DNA of 64,000 bases from Pandoraea captiosa (GCF_902459775.1 NZ_CABPSQ010000002.1:1116001-1180000), one strand, 5' to 3'. Positions 37,636 through 45,978 are shown, numbered from the stretch's first letter. Program-made: numbers and translations. The notes: generated by a model not told the origin, from the letters alone.

Positions 37636-38058
37636 TTAGCCTTCGACGATCTCGACGCTGTGCGTGAGCTCGGCCGTCTTGGCGAGCATGATCGACGCCG
37701 AGCAGTACTTGTCGTGCGACAGATTGACGGCGCGCTCCACGGCGGACGGGTTCAGATTGCGACCCGTGACGGTGAAGTGGAAGTGGATCTTCGTGAAGAC
37801 CTTGGGGTCTTCGCTGGCGCGCTCGGCCTTGAGCGTCACGCTGCAATCCTTGATGTCTGCGCGGCTCTTCTTGAGAATCATCACGACGTCGTAAGCGGTG
37901 CAGCCGCCAGTACCGACCAGCAGCATTTCCATCGGACGCGGCGCCAGGTTGTTGCCGCCGCCTTCCGGGGCTCCGTCCATCGCGACCATGTGCCCGCTTC
38001 CCGTCTGTGCGACGAAGGACATGCCGCCCGGGCCCATCCAGCTAACCTTGCATTCCAT
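37636..38058 (-). CDS. OsmC family protein
   Basis: A 140-residue OsmC/Ohr-fold protein. PMEMLLVGTGGCTAYDVVMI near residues 50-69 carries the conserved Cys of the OsmC active site; the second Cys is in the DIKDCSVTL segment. YhfA-like members of this size are single-domain and less well characterised than Ohr peroxidases, so thiol-peroxide detoxification is only likely. Start at ATG 38058 (MECKVSWMGPGG); an upstream TTG adds nine residues. A TACAAT -10-like box on the minus strand at 38092-38097 fits a 27-nt leader. Confidence 0.88.
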   Translation of the reverse strand: MECKVSWMGPGGMSFVAQTGSGHMVAMDGAPEGGGNNLAPRPMEMLLVGTGGCTAYDVVMILKKSRADIKDCSVTLKAERASEDPKVFTKIHFHFTVTGRNLNPSAVERAVNLSHDKYCSASIMLAKTAELTHSVEIVEG

Positions 38059-38279
38059 ATTTTGAAACCCCGATATCCCATTCAAGCAAAAATTGTAGCG
38101 GCTTCCTCGAACCTGCGTACGATGCCGCCGCGAACCCGGACATCCGCGATTTGCGGGCAGAGTTGCTGCATCGCAATATTGGCGCTTTTTTGATCGGGTT
38201 TTCAGGGGGATAAACCCTAAATTTGGATTTTGGGCACTGATTGAGGTGACTTCGAGTTGCTATAAATCCAGGTAACATA

Positions 38280-38308
38280 TTGATTATCAAGAAATTTATG
38301 GGAATTTC
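38280..38308 (+). promoter_or_regulatory. Two adjacent palindromes in the AT-rich island
   Basis: TTGATTATCAA (perfect, odd-centred) abuts GAAATT-N6-AATTTC. They lie about 90 bp upstream of the small-RNA candidate, in the most AT-rich DNA of the window, and could be operator sites. Confidence 0.4.
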
Positions 38309-38362
38309 TGTCCAATCTCGTTATTTCATAATGTGGTGTTGCATTTCGCACTATAAATTTTC

Positions 38363-38391
38363 TTGCGTTGCACCATCTCGTTTGCTAAACT
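38363..38391 (+). promoter_or_regulatory. Candidate sigma-70-like promoter for the small RNA
   Basis: TTGCGT (38363-38368) and TAAACT (38386-38391) are separated by exactly 17 bp. Both hexamers deviate from consensus, so the call rests mainly on spacing and on the terminator about 100 bp downstream. Confidence 0.4.
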
Positions 38392-38397
38392 TCAGTC

Positions 38398-38494
38398 ATT
38401 GGTTGTTGTGCTTTACAGCAACGCTGCAAGTGTCTCCTCCACCCTCCTCCTTTGGTGGATTTAACCCGGACCCCTTGAGGTTCGGGTTTTTTTT
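38398..38494 (+). ncRNA. Candidate small regulatory RNA with twin CTCCTCC motifs
   Basis: About 97 nt from the predicted start to the end of an 8-T run. Three stem-loops are visible: GTTGTTGT/ACAGCAAC (38402-38422); TCCACC/GGTGGA (38438-38459), whose 10-nt loop displays CTCCTCC; and a 10-bp terminator stem AACCCGGACC/GGTTCGGGTT (38463-38488). A second CTCCTCC occurs at 38434-38440. CTCCTCC is complementary to the Shine-Dalgarno consensus, as in the CCUCCUCCC small RNAs of alphaproteobacteria. There is no sensible reading frame inside it. The 5' end is inferred. Confidence 0.6.
38463..38494 (+). terminator. Strong intrinsic terminator (end of small-RNA candidate)
   Basis: 10-bp stem with one G-T pair, loop CCTTGA, and a run of eight Ts. 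There is no protein gene on the plus strand for 1.4 kb upstream apart from rnpB, which already has its own terminator. Confidence 0.9.
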
Positions 38495-38504
38495 GTGCTC
38501 CCGG

Positions 38505-38533
38505 AAACGCCGTTTACCGGTGGGGCGTTTTTT
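38505..38533 (+). terminator. Second intrinsic terminator ahead of rplM
   Basis: Stem AAACGCC / GGCGTTT with a 12-nt loop and TTT. It lies just downstream of the first terminator and may be a back-up or an insulator for the rplM promoter. Confidence 0.65.
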
Positions 38534-38542
38534 CTGTATAAT
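38513..38542 (+). promoter_or_regulatory. Promoter of rplM-rpsI
   Basis: TTTACC (38513-38518), 18 bp, then a perfect TATAAT (38537-38542). Transcription would start near 38549, giving a leader of about 147 nt. Confidence 0.65.
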
Positions 38543-38547
38543 CAACG

Positions 38548-38576
38548 GCTTTTCCGGAAATGCCCACGGAAAAAGC
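38548..38576 (+). promoter_or_regulatory. 5'-leader stem-loop of rplM mRNA
   Basis: GCTTTTCCG pairs with CGGAAAAAGC around a 10-nt loop at the very start of the predicted rplM leader. In E. coli, L13 represses its own operon through the rplM leader; a comparable role here is inference. Confidence 0.45.
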
Positions 38577-38695
38577 ATCAGGGAGAGCCTGCAAGCACAG
38601 GACTGCGCCATGTGACCCCGAGTTACCAGGACGCGGCCGGCAGACAAGCAGGAAGTTGGTGTTAATGGGGCAAACGCATTTTATTTGGATCGATC

Positions 38696-39124
38696 ATGAA
38701 GACGTTTTCCGCTAAGCCGGCAGAGGTGACGCGCGAATGGTTTGTGATTGACGCGACGGACAAAGTCCTCGGCCGTGTCGCCAGCGAAGTGGCACGCCGT
38801 CTGCGCGGCAAGCACAAACCTGAATTCACGCCGCACGTTGATACTGGTGACTACATCATCATCGTCAATGCTGCCAAGCTGAAAGTCACGGGCGCAAAGC
38901 AAACTGACAAGAAGTACTACCGTCACACGGGTTACCCGGGCGGTATCTACGAAACCACGTTTGGCAAGATGCAAGAGCGTTTCCCGGGCCGCGCGCTCGA
39001 GAAGGCTGTGAAGGGCATGCTGCCGAAGGGTCCGCTGGGCTATGCGATGATCAAGAAGCTGAAGGTGTACGCCGACGGTAATCATCCGCACGAAGCGCAG
39101 CAACCGAAGTCGCTCGAGATCTAA
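38696..39124 (+). CDS. rplM: 50S ribosomal protein L13
   Basis: A 142-residue ribosomal protein: [20 protein letters not shown] at the N-terminus, [18 protein letters not shown], and [20 protein letters not shown] near the C-terminus are diagnostic of L13. It is followed at 10 bp by rpsI, the universal pairing, and the two share one transcript from the promoter at 38513-38542. Confidence 0.98.
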   Translation: MKTFSAKPAEVTREWFVIDATDKVLGRVASEVARRLRGKHKPEFTPHVDTGDYIIIVNAAKLKVTGAKQTDKKYYRHTGYPGGIYETTFGKMQERFPGRALEKAVKGMLPKGPLGYAMIKKLKVYADGNHPHEAQQPKSLEI

Positions 39125-39134
39125 GGGCCACGCC

Positions 39135-39530
39135 ATGTTCAAAAACGATTGGAATTACGGCACCGGCCGTCGCAAGAGCGCTGTTGCTCGTGTGTTCATC
39201 AAGGCTGGCAAGGGCGACATCGTCGTCAATGGCAAGCCGATCAAAGAGTACTTTGCTCGTGAAACGTCGCTGATGATCGTTCGTCAGCCGCTCGAGCTGA
39301 CCAACCACGGCGAAACGTTCGACATCAAGGTCAACGTTTCGGGCGGCGGTGAAACGGGTCAGGCTGGTGCGGTTCGTCACGGTATCACCCGCGCACTGAT
39401 CGACTACGACGCGACGCTCAAGCCGACGCTGTCGAACGCTGGCTTCGTCACGCGCGATGCCCGTGAAGTCGAACGTAAGAAGGTTGGCTTCCACAAAGCC
39501 CGCCGTCGCAAGCAATTCTCGAAGCGTTAA
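39135..39530 (+). CDS. rpsI: 30S ribosomal protein S9
   Basis: A 131-residue ribosomal protein: [20 protein letters not shown] at the N-terminus, [20 protein letters not shown] in the middle, and the basic tail [11 protein letters not shown] that reaches the decoding centre. Second gene of the rplM-rpsI operon, closed by a terminator. Confidence 0.98.
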   Translation: MFKNDWNYGTGRRKSAVARVFIKAGKGDIVVNGKPIKEYFARETSLMIVRQPLELTNHGETFDIKVNVSGGGETGQAGAVRHGITRALIDYDATLKPTLSNAGFVTRDAREVERKKVGFHKARRRKQFSKR

Positions 39531-39569
39531 TCGCCACGAGTGCTTGTGGGTATCCGCTTCGGCGGATGC

Positions 39570-39598
39570 AAAAAAGGCCGCCTCGCGCGGCCTTTTTT
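39570..39598 (+). terminator. Intrinsic terminator of rplM-rpsI
   Basis: AAAAAAGGCCGC / GCGGCCTTTTTT around a 5-nt loop; a 12-bp stem with a built-in T-run. Confidence 0.92.
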
Positions 39599-39711
39599 CA
39601 TTTTCGGACGCTGTGAACGCGATGCGGCGCGGGTTGCACCGGGTGCGTCACCGTCCCACAAGTGTCGCCGAAGCTTGATAGAATCGCGGTTCCGATTGAA
39701 AGGGGTAGGAC

Positions 39712-40755
39712 ATGGTCAAGGTAGGTATCGTAGGCGGCACCGGCTATACCGGTGTGGAGCTGCTCCGCTTGCTGGCGCAGCATCCGGAAGTGAAGTTGAC
39801 GGCAATCACCTCGCGCAAGGAAGCGGGTACGCCGGTCGCCGACATGTATCCGAACCTGCGAGGCCGTGTCGACCTGGCGTTTTGCACGCCTGACGACGCT
39901 CGTCTCACCGACTGCGACGTGGTGTTTTTCGCAACGCCGCACGGCGTGGCAATGGCGCAGGCCCGCGAACTGCTGGCTGCCGGGGTGCGTGTGATCGACC
40001 TGGCGGCCGACTTCCGTCTGAAGGACACCGCGACGTTCGAGAAGTGGTATGGCATGCCGCATGCCTGCCCGGACATCCTCGAAGAAGCCGTCTACGGCCT
40101 GCCGGAAATCAACCGGGAGAAGATCAAGAGTGCGCGCGTGATCGGCCTGCCGGGCTGTTACCCGACGTCCGTGCAATTGGGTTATGCACCGTTGTTCGCG
40201 GGCGGGCGCAAGCTCGTCGATCCGAAACACCTGATCGCGGATGCCAAGTCCGGTGCCAGCGGCGCCGGCCGCAAGGGCGAGACGTCGCTGATCCTGGCGG
40301 AGACGGCCGACAACTTCAAGGCGTACGGCGTGAAGGGCCATCGGCACCACCCGGAAATCAAGCAGGGTCTCGAGGCGATTGCGGGCTACGACGTGGGCCT
40401 GACGTTCGTGCCCCACCTGCTGCCGACGATTCGTGGGATCCATTCGACGCTGTACGCAACGATTCTGCCCGAAGCGCGCGATACCGATTTTCAGGCGCTG
40501 TTCGAAACGTACTATGCCGGTGAGCCGTTCGTGGACGTCCTGCCGGCCGGTTCGATGCCGGAAACGCGTTGGGTGCGTGCGTCGAACTACGTGCGCATGG
40601 CGGTCCATCGCCCGAACAATGAAGACACGCTGGTGATCCTCGTGGTCGAAGACAATCTGGTCAAGGGCGCATCGGGCCAGGGCGTGCAATGTATGAATCT
40701 GATGTTCGGCCTGCCGGAGAACATGGGGCTGACCCATATTCCCGTACTGCCGTAA
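39712..40755 (+). CDS. argC: N-acetyl-gamma-glutamyl-phosphate reductase
   Basis: A 347-residue NADPH-dependent reductase of arginine synthesis. The N-terminal dinucleotide motif is [18 protein letters not shown], and the catalytic Cys lies in [13 protein letters not shown] near residue 149; GASGAGRK and HRHHPEI (NAD/substrate region) follow. GAAAGGGGTAGGAC precedes the ATG. A single gene between the ribosomal operon and erpA; the rest of the arginine pathway is outside the window. Confidence 0.96.
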   Translation: MVKVGIVGGTGYTGVELLRLLAQHPEVKLTAITSRKEAGTPVADMYPNLRGRVDLAFCTPDDARLTDCDVVFFATPHGVAMAQARELLAAGVRVIDLAADFRLKDTATFEKWYGMPHACPDILEEAVYGLPEINREKIKSARVIGLPGCYPTSVQLGYAPLFAGGRKLVDPKHLIADAKSGASGAGRKGETSLILAETADNFKAYGVKGHRHHPEIKQGLEAIAGYDVGLTFVPHLLPTIRGIHSTLYATILPEARDTDFQALFETYYAGEPFVDVLPAGSMPETRWVRASNYVRMAVHRPNNEDTLVILVVEDNLVKGASGQGVQCMNLMFGLPENMGLTHIPVLP

Positions 40756-40852
40756 CGGTATTTATCGTCACTAAGCCCTTGATTTTTCGGCCATCGGCAC
40801 GATTTTGGGAATAGGGCTAGAATGACACCAAACCGATTTATGGAGATTTACG

Positions 40853-41218
40853 ATGAGCGCACTGCTTGAGGACGCCGTCACGGAAATGCCCGCATTTCTG
40901 GTCTTTACCGACAGCGCGGCAGACAAGGTCAAGCAATTGATCGACGAAGAAGGCAATCCCGACCTGAAACTGCGCGTATTCGTGCAGGGTGGTGGTTGCT
41001 CGGGCTTCCAGTATGGTTTCACGTTCGATGAAGACGTCAACGAAGACGATACTGTGCTCGACAAGAACGGCGTGTCGCTGCTGATCGACTCGATGAGCTA
41101 TCAGTACCTCGTTGGTGCCGAGATCGACTACAAGGAAGATATCAACGGCGCGCAGTTCGTGATCAAGAACCCGAACGCTACCACCACGTGTGGCTGCGGT
41201 TCGTCGTTCTCGGTCTGA
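40853..41218 (+). CDS. erpA: Iron-sulfur cluster insertion protein ErpA
   Basis: A 121-residue A-type Fe-S carrier with the three conserved Cys: [11 protein letters not shown] near residue 48 and [11 protein letters not shown] at the C-terminus. ErpA delivers Fe-S clusters to isoprenoid-synthesis and respiratory apoproteins. TATGGAGATTTACG precedes the ATG, and a TAGAAT -10-like box lies about 35 bp upstream. Followed by a strong terminator. Confidence 0.96.
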   Translation: MSALLEDAVTEMPAFLVFTDSAADKVKQLIDEEGNPDLKLRVFVQGGGCSGFQYGFTFDEDVNEDDTVLDKNGVSLLIDSMSYQYLVGAEIDYKEDINGAQFVIKNPNATTTCGCGSSFSV

Positions 41219-41283
41219 TCCGAGCATCGACCGTCGACCGAGGCCGCGGCGCAATGCCGTCGCCTCGGTGGCAAGCGATACGG

Positions 41284-41310
41284 AAAAACCCCTCGTCGAG
41301 GGGTTTTTTT
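41284..41310 (+). terminator. Intrinsic terminator after erpA
   Basis: AAAAACCCCT / AGGGGTTTTT stem with a 5-nt CGTCG loop and a T7 run. Confidence 0.9.
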
Positions 41311-41401
41311 GTGCCTGCGACGCCTGCGATGGAAGCGTCGGATAACATACGGGCTCACGCTCCGGCGCGCTAAATTAGTGAGTCAATAGCGCTCTCACCG
41401 G

Positions 41402-42568
41402 CTATCCGGCCGCCTCCAGTGCCTGCGACAGGTCGGCTTTGAGATCGTCTACGTGTTCGATGCCGACGGCGTAGCGGACCATGTCGTCCGGAATATCGTC
41501 TGTGCCGCACGGTGACGTTCGGGTGCCGCCCCACATCGTCGCCACGTGTATCGCGAGCGAATTGACGCCGCCAAGGCTCCCCGCGACCTGCGAAATCCGC
41601 AGGTTGTCGACCAGACGTCTGGCGGCAGCGGGCCCGGTTCTCAGGCGGAAGGTCAGCACCCCTCCGAATCCACGCATCTGTCGACAGGCCAGATCGAATT
41701 GCGGGTGAGAACGCAGCCCGGGATACCCGACACTGCTGACGTTCGGATGCCGGGAAAGAAAGCGGGCGAGGGCCAGCGCATTCCGATTGACCCGCTCCAT
41801 CCGCACGGGAAAGGTGCGGATGCCACGCAAAAGCAGCCACGCATCCATGGGAGACAGCACCGATCCAAGTGTCACGTGGGTATGCCAGATGCGGTCCGCG
41901 AGCGCGTGACAGGTGCAGATCACCCCTCCGGTCAGATCGTGATGGCCGCCCAGATACTTGGTGGCGCTATGAATCACGATGTCGACGCCCATTGCGTGAG
42001 GCTGCTGATTCACCGGCGATGCAAAGGTGTTGTCGGCGACGGTGAGCACATGATGCGCTGACGCCATGGCCGCCACGGGCGCCATATCCGTCAATTCGAG
42101 TAGCGGGTTGGCAGGGGATTCGAGCACGATGAGTTTCGTATTTCGACGAATCGCCCGGACGAAAGCCAGGGGATCGGTCTGGTCGACGAGTGTTGACTCG
42201 ACACCCAATCGTCTGAGCAGGCCGTCCAGCAGATTGGCCGTGCTCATGTAATGCCGCCGCTGGGCGATGACGTGGTCGCCCGCCCTGAGCAACGCAAGCA
42301 GCGTCGTGCACATCGCGCCCATGCCGGAGCCGGTCACGAGTGCGGTCTCCGTGCCCTCGAGGGCTGCCACGAGCGCCTTGACTCGCTCGTGAACCGGATT
42401 GCCATAGCGTGTGTAATTCTGCGGGTGCCGGGCCCGGGTCGACATCTCGAAGAAGTCCTGTTCGCCCGATGCGGCGAACACGGCGCTGTAGTGAATGGCG
42501 GGTGCGACGTCTTTCTCATCGCAGATGCCGCGGTCGCCGATGAGGGCGATGGTTTCTTTCCGGAACAT
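41402..42568 (-). CDS. Cys/Met metabolism PLP-dependent (trans-sulfuration) enzyme
   Basis: A 388-residue member of the cystathionine gamma-synthase / beta- and gamma-lyase family. YTRYGNPVHERVKALVAALE and TGSGMGAMCTTLLALL are the N-terminal phosphate-binding blocks; SATKYLGGHHDLTGG near residue 205 carries the PLP Lys. Members make or cleave cystathionine, homocysteine or methionine; which reaction applies here is not readable. It follows a SET-domain gene by 25 bp on the same strand. Relative to the usual erpA-anmK neighbourhood it looks like an addition, and its codon use appears a little less GC-rich than its neighbours by eye. Confidence 0.9.
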   Translation of the reverse strand: MFRKETIALIGDRGICDEKDVAPAIHYSAVFAASGEQDFFEMSTRARHPQNYTRYGNPVHERVKALVAALEGTETALVTGSGMGAMCTTLLALLRAGDHVIAQRRHYMSTANLLDGLLRRLGVESTLVDQTDPLAFVRAIRRNTKLIVLESPANPLLELTDMAPVAAMASAHHVLTVADNTFASPVNQQPHAMGVDIVIHSATKYLGGHHDLTGGVICTCHALADRIWHTHVTLGSVLSPMDAWLLLRGIRTFPVRMERVNRNALALARFLSRHPNVSSVGYPGLRSHPQFDLACRQMRGFGGVLTFRLRTGPAAARRLVDNLRISQVAGSLGGVNSLAIHVATMWGGTRTSPCGTDDIPDDMVRYAVGIEHVDDLKADLSQALEAAG

Positions 42569-42593
42569 TCGACGTCCCCGACGGCTTCGCTGC

Positions 42594-43115
42594 CTAAGCT
42601 CGCGTTTCGGCGCGAGTGTGCATCAGGTACGCCATGCCTTCTTCATTGGGCAGCTCTCTGAATCCCGTAATCCACTTTCGGCAACCGGGGGCGCCACATT
42701 GGCACTTGAATTGCCGCGCCAGCACCTCTTCAGTCGAGGCATAGTCGATCGTCAGAAACTCGCCCGCTTCGATGTCGCGCAACGCGAAGAGCTTGAGATG
42801 TTTCATGTCGAGCACCGTGGACGGCGAGCACGAGTGCAACAGCATGCCGGAGAAATGCGGGTCGTAAAGATGAGATGCCTCGCTCACCTGCAAGGTGTGC
42901 AGCTTGCGTTCGCTGGTCAGCACGCCTGTGATTTGGCTGACCAGTTCCGCCCGTCGAAAAGCCACTCGCGTTCGCACACCTCTGCCTTCGCTTTCGCCTT
43001 CGCTTTCACCTTTGCCGCTAAGGGCGTCGTTGCCGACGCGGCAAATCTCGAATTTGGTTTTCGACGGATAGCCGTCCCTTAGTAGTTCAAATAGATGAGA
43101 ATCGTCTTTGCCCAT
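42594..43115 (-). CDS. SET domain-containing protein (putative protein-lysine methyltransferase)
   Basis: A 173-residue protein. GRGVRTRVAF near residue 45 resembles SET motif I. LLHSCSPSTVLD (the NHSCxPN-type motif), AGEFLTIDYAS (GEELTxDY-type) and a post-SET-like FKCQCGAPGC follow, covering SAM, substrate and zinc sites. The His-Ser-Cys and Asp-Tyr elements needed for catalysis are present, although Asn is replaced by Leu-His at the start of the motif. A hexanucleotide repeat inserts KGESEGESEG just before motif I. The start is placed at MGKDDSHLFELL; the frame is open upstream. First gene of a pair with the PLP enzyme. Substrate unknown. Confidence 0.82.
   Translation of the reverse strand: MGKDDSHLFELLRDGYPSKTKFEICRVGNDALSGKGESEGESEGRGVRTRVAFRRAELVSQITGVLTSERKLHTLQVSEASHLYDPHFSGMLLHSCSPSTVLDMKHLKLFALRDIEAGEFLTIDYASTEEVLARQFKCQCGAPGCRKWITGFRELPNEEGMAYLMHTRAETRA
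42987..43016 (-). repeat. In-frame 6-bp tandem repeat in the SET gene
   Basis: On the plus strand TTCGCT, TTCGCC, TTCGCT, TTCACC, TTTGCC, i.e. five hexamers encoding alternating Gly/Glu/Ser on the minus strand directly before SET motif I. Confidence 0.8.
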
Positions 43116-43251
43116 GATGTTTGTCCACTTGGAAAGGTTCCGGGGATACGCCACAGCGCGCGGCGTCGACGTCTCAAGAGTGGCACGCAAGGGAAGGCGA
43201 GCGCCGAAATCGGGCGGCTTTTGGGGAAACCTCCGAGGTGTTCCGGTCACG

Positions 43252-43285
43252 TCGGGACGAGACCCATGGCTGGGTGTCGTCCCGA
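43252..43285 (-). promoter_or_regulatory. Long stem-loop upstream of the SET gene
   Basis: TCGGGACGA / TCGTCCCGA with a G-G mismatch, continuing as ACCCA/TGGGT around loop TGGC: 14 paired bases. It lies between anmK and the SET gene, 137 bp before the SET start, with no adjacent T-run. Confidence 0.5.
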
Positions 43286-43297
43286 TGCAAAAGTGGG

Positions 43298-43316
43298 ACC
43301 GTCAGGGCCTGACGGT
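43298..43316 (-). terminator. Palindrome after anmK, probable weak terminator
   Basis: ACCGTCAGG-G-CCTGACGGT is a 19-bp palindrome starting 5 bases after the anmK stop. On the minus strand CCCACTTTTG follows, a short T-run set back from the stem. Confidence 0.5.
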
Positions 43317-43321
43317 GAGAC

Positions 43322-44485
43322 TTAATGTGGGTAGATGGCGCCCAGAATGCGCGGCCCTCTGGCGCCGGTCACGCAGGGGAGGTTGCCCGGGGCACGCGCC
43401 ACGCACCGCTCGGCAAGCCACGCGAAGGCAAGGGCCTCCACCTGATGGGGTGGCACACCCAGCGCGTCGGTCGTCGTCACCTTCACGCCGGGCAGACGTG
43501 CCGCGATGGCTTGCATGAGCGCGACGTTGCGCGTGCCGCCACCGCAGGCGTAAAAGCCGCGGCAATCGGGTGCGTAACGCAAGACGTCGTTGGCCACACA
43601 CTGTGCCGTCAGTGCCACGAGTGTGGCTTGCACGTCGACGGGCGCGACCGTTGGGAAAGCGCTGAGATGCGCGTCGAGCCACGCAGCGTGGAAGAGGTCG
43701 CGACCGGTGCTTTTGGGCGGTGTCCGGCTGAAATAGGGTTCGCTGAGCAGTGCGGCCAGCAACGCGTCATCGACGCATCCCCCCGCGCCCCAGGCCCCGC
43801 CGTCGTCGTAAGGTTTGCCGAGATGGCGAGAGGCCCAGCCGTCGAGCAGGGCATTGCCGGGCCCGCAGTCGAAACCGGACACCGGCAGGCCCACTGCGGC
43901 CGCAGGCAGGATCGTGATGTTGCTGATGCCGCCGAGATTGCACACCACGCGCGTCTCGTCAGCCGCCGAGAACACGGCCTGATGGTAGGCAGGCACGAGT
44001 GGCGCACCTTGCCCGCCGGCCGCCACATCGCGACTGCGAATATCGGCGACGACGTCGATGCCGGTCAGCTCGGCGAGAAGCGCGGGCGCGTTGAGTTGCC
44101 GCGTGTAACCGACCCCGTCGAATTCGCCGGGACGGTGGCGGATCGTCTGGCCATGGGCGCCGATGGCGATCACCTCGGACGCGCGCAGGCCCGCTGCCGC
44201 GAGCAACTGCGCAACGCATTGGGCATAAACACGCGCCAGTGCGTTCGCTGCCAGCGCTTCGCGATGCAATTCGTTGTCCGACGGCGCCTGAAGCACCATC
44301 AGCGTCTCGCGCAACTCGTTCGGGAAAGGCAGGTAGGCTTCGGCAAGCACGCGGCCATCGGACGAGGCCACAAGGACGCCATCGACGCCGTCCAGACTGG
44401 TGCCGGACATCAGGCCGATGTAGTGAGCAGAGGCGGTCGTCACCTCAGTGGGCGCAGTGGACGCAGTGGGGTGGGTGTCGGTCAT
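43322..44485 (-). CDS. anmK: Anhydro-N-acetylmuramic acid kinase
   Basis: A 387-residue sugar kinase of peptidoglycan recycling that phosphorylates 1,6-anhydro-MurNAc to MurNAc-6-[19 protein letters not shown] near residue 22 is the family's nucleotide-binding signature; [14 protein letters not shown] and [16 protein letters not shown] follow. Start at ATG 44485 ([10 protein letters not shown]); the first 20 residues are low complexity and arise partly from a 9-bp repeat (CAGTGGGCG type). The open frame continues far upstream but that part overlaps the M23 gene antiparallel to its real frame. Downstream of an M23 murein hydrolase, a sensible pathway link. Confidence 0.95.
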   Translation of the reverse strand: MTDTHPTASTAPTEVTTASAHYIGLMSGTSLDGVDGVLVASSDGRVLAEAYLPFPNELRETLMVLQAPSDNELHREALAANALARVYAQCVAQLLAAAGLRASEVIAIGAHGQTIRHRPGEFDGVGYTRQLNAPALLAELTGIDVVADIRSRDVAAGGQGAPLVPAYHQAVFSAADETRVVCNLGGISNITILPAAAVGLPVSGFDCGPGNALLDGWASRHLGKPYDDGGAWGAGGCVDDALLAALLSEPYFSRTPPKSTGRDLFHAAWLDAHLSAFPTVAPVDVQATLVALTAQCVANDVLRYAPDCRGFYACGGGTRNVALMQAIAARLPGVKVTTTDALGVPPHQVEALAFAWLAERCVARAPGNLPCVTGARGPRILGAIYPH

Positions 44486-44532
44486 GGGCGCAGCGCGATC
44501 GTACGGGAAGCCGGAGGCGAAAATCGCGCACC

Positions 44533-44587
44533 GCGCGGGGTCAACGTGTTTCGCTTGTACGTGATGTACGCGACACGTTCCCCGCGC
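44533..44587 (-). promoter_or_regulatory. 55-nt long imperfect hairpin between the M23 gene and anmK
   Basis: GCGCGGGG / CCCCGCGC (8 bp) continues after a 2-base bulge into AACGTGT / ACACGTT (7 bp), then TCGC/GCG and GTAC/GTAC around a GTGAT loop. About 22 pairs in total. It lies in the 122-bp spacer between two co-directional genes and could limit read-through or set an RNA-processing point. Confidence 0.6.
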
Positions 44588-44607
44588 AGTGCGGACTCCA
44601 GCATACC

Positions 44608-45978
44608 TTAATCGCGTTCGGCGACTTGCACCGTGCGCATCAGATCGATGCGTTTGAGCAGGTTCTCGGCGTACATGTCGAACAGCTTCAGCCGATTGCC
44701 CGAGAGCGGTGCGACGGCCGCCACGTCCGTGGCGAACGGGTTGCGCGGCACGCCGTTCAGGCGCAGTTCGTAGTGAAGGTGCGGGCCGGTGGCCCAGCCC
44801 GTCTGACCCACGAAGCCAATGACCTGGCCCTGCGTCACACGCGTGCCGGGTTTCATCCCCTGACCGAAGCCGGAAAGATGGGCGTAGCGCGTTTGATAGT
44901 TGCCCGCATGCTCGATTTCGACCAGATTGCCGTAACCGTTCTGCGTGCCGACGAACCGGACCACGCCGTCGCCCGCCGCGAATACGCGTGTGCCGACAGG
45001 CGCTGCCAGATCCACGCCTTCGTGCTTCTTCCACTTGTGCGCGAACGGATGCTCGCGCCCGCCGAAGGCTGACGAAATCCGGGAGAACTCGACAGGCGTG
45101 CGCAGGAAAGCCTGCTTCAGGTTGCGTCCGTCGAACCCGTAGTACGCGCCCTCGGGCGAGCCCTGGGGATCGGCGTACCAGATGGCCTGATGCGTCTTGC
45201 CCTGATTGATGAATTCGATGGCGAGGACGCGACCGGTGCGAACCGTGCGGTCCTGCTGCTTGACCACTTCGTACACGAGGCGGAAGCGATCGCCTCGGCG
45301 CACGTCGCGCTGGAAGTTGATCACGCCGGAGAAGATGTTCACCATCTGCGCGACGACAGCATCGGGCACGCCCGCATCGTCCATCGCCGTGAAGAAGTTG
45401 TCGGCAATCGCACCGGAGCGCATGGCCCATTCGGTGTCGTTGGCCAACTGCTCCATGCGTGCGCGCAGACGACCGTCGTCGTTGCGCTCGATCACCAGTT
45501 GCTGCGCGGCGGCGCTGCCGGTCGAGAGCACGGTGGAGAGCGTGACGAGCTTGCCGTCGTCGTCGGTTTCCGCCTGTACGACCTGCCCTGCGGGCACGCC
45601 GATCAGACGCCGGGCGACGGCATTCTCGCGAATGAACTTCTCGGCGGCGGGGTCCTGGATCGACAGGCGCGAAAGCATGTCCCCGAGGGTTTCGCCGCGC
45701 CGCAGCGCCACTTGATGGATAAAGGTCTGGGATTGCGCGTCGAGCTGCTGGATCTGATGGGCCAGGTCGGGGAAGGTGAGCGGCAACGTCACGCTCGCAC
45801 CGTTGCGTGCCGAATCCGGCACCATCGGTGCCACGCCGAAAGCGGTCACCATTCCCAACGTCAGGGCCGAACCGACCGTTGCCACGATTTGCACCTTTCT
45901 GCGACGGTGCTTCGGCTGCGTGGGATCGATCAGGGTCAGCAGTTCACGCGCAAAAAAATCACGGAGTTTTGGCCACAT
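44608..45978 (-). CDS. M23 family metallopeptidase (murein endopeptidase-like)
   Basis: A 456-residue envelope protein. One hydrophobic segment at about residues 28-50 ([20 protein letters not shown]) acts as membrane anchor or uncleaved signal. A LysM-like/degenerate region with [17 protein letters not shown] lies near 100. The C-terminal LytM/M23 domain has [19 protein letters not shown] (zinc His and Asp) and [12 protein letters not shown] (HxH). Probably cuts peptidoglycan cross-links, like MepM. Start at ATG 45978 (MWPKLRDFF); a GTG at 46026 would add 16 residues. It diverges from tyrS; a minus-strand TATAAT at 46100-46105 is a good -10 candidate. Confidence 0.92.
   Translation of the reverse strand: MWPKLRDFFARELLTLIDPTQPKHRRRKVQIVATVGSALTLGMVTAFGVAPMVPDSARNGASVTLPLTFPDLAHQIQQLDAQSQTFIHQVALRRGETLGDMLSRLSIQDPAAEKFIRENAVARRLIGVPAGQVVQAETDDDGKLVTLSTVLSTGSAAAQQLVIERNDDGRLRARMEQLANDTEWAMRSGAIADNFFTAMDDAGVPDAVVAQMVNIFSGVINFQRDVRRGDRFRLVYEVVKQQDRTVRTGRVLAIEFINQGKTHQAIWYADPQGSPEGAYYGFDGRNLKQAFLRTPVEFSRISSAFGGREHPFAHKWKKHEGVDLAAPVGTRVFAAGDGVVRFVGTQNGYGNLVEIEHAGNYQTRYAHLSGFGQGMKPGTRVTQGQVIGFVGQTGWATGPHLHYELRLNGVPRNPFATDVAAVAPLSGNRLKLFDMYAENLLKRIDLMRTVQVAERD

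Noticed and set aside
38280-38615. A 111-codon plus-strand frame with many Cys and Phe in the AT-rich island
   Set aside because: It runs through two intrinsic terminators and the rplM promoter, has no Shine-Dalgarno and no family resemblance; the small RNA is a better explanation.
44486-45430. Upstream continuation of the anmK frame, giving a 702-residue protein
   Set aside because: It lies over the M23 gene in a different frame and reads as Arg-rich nonsense; the anmK signature begins after ATG 44485.
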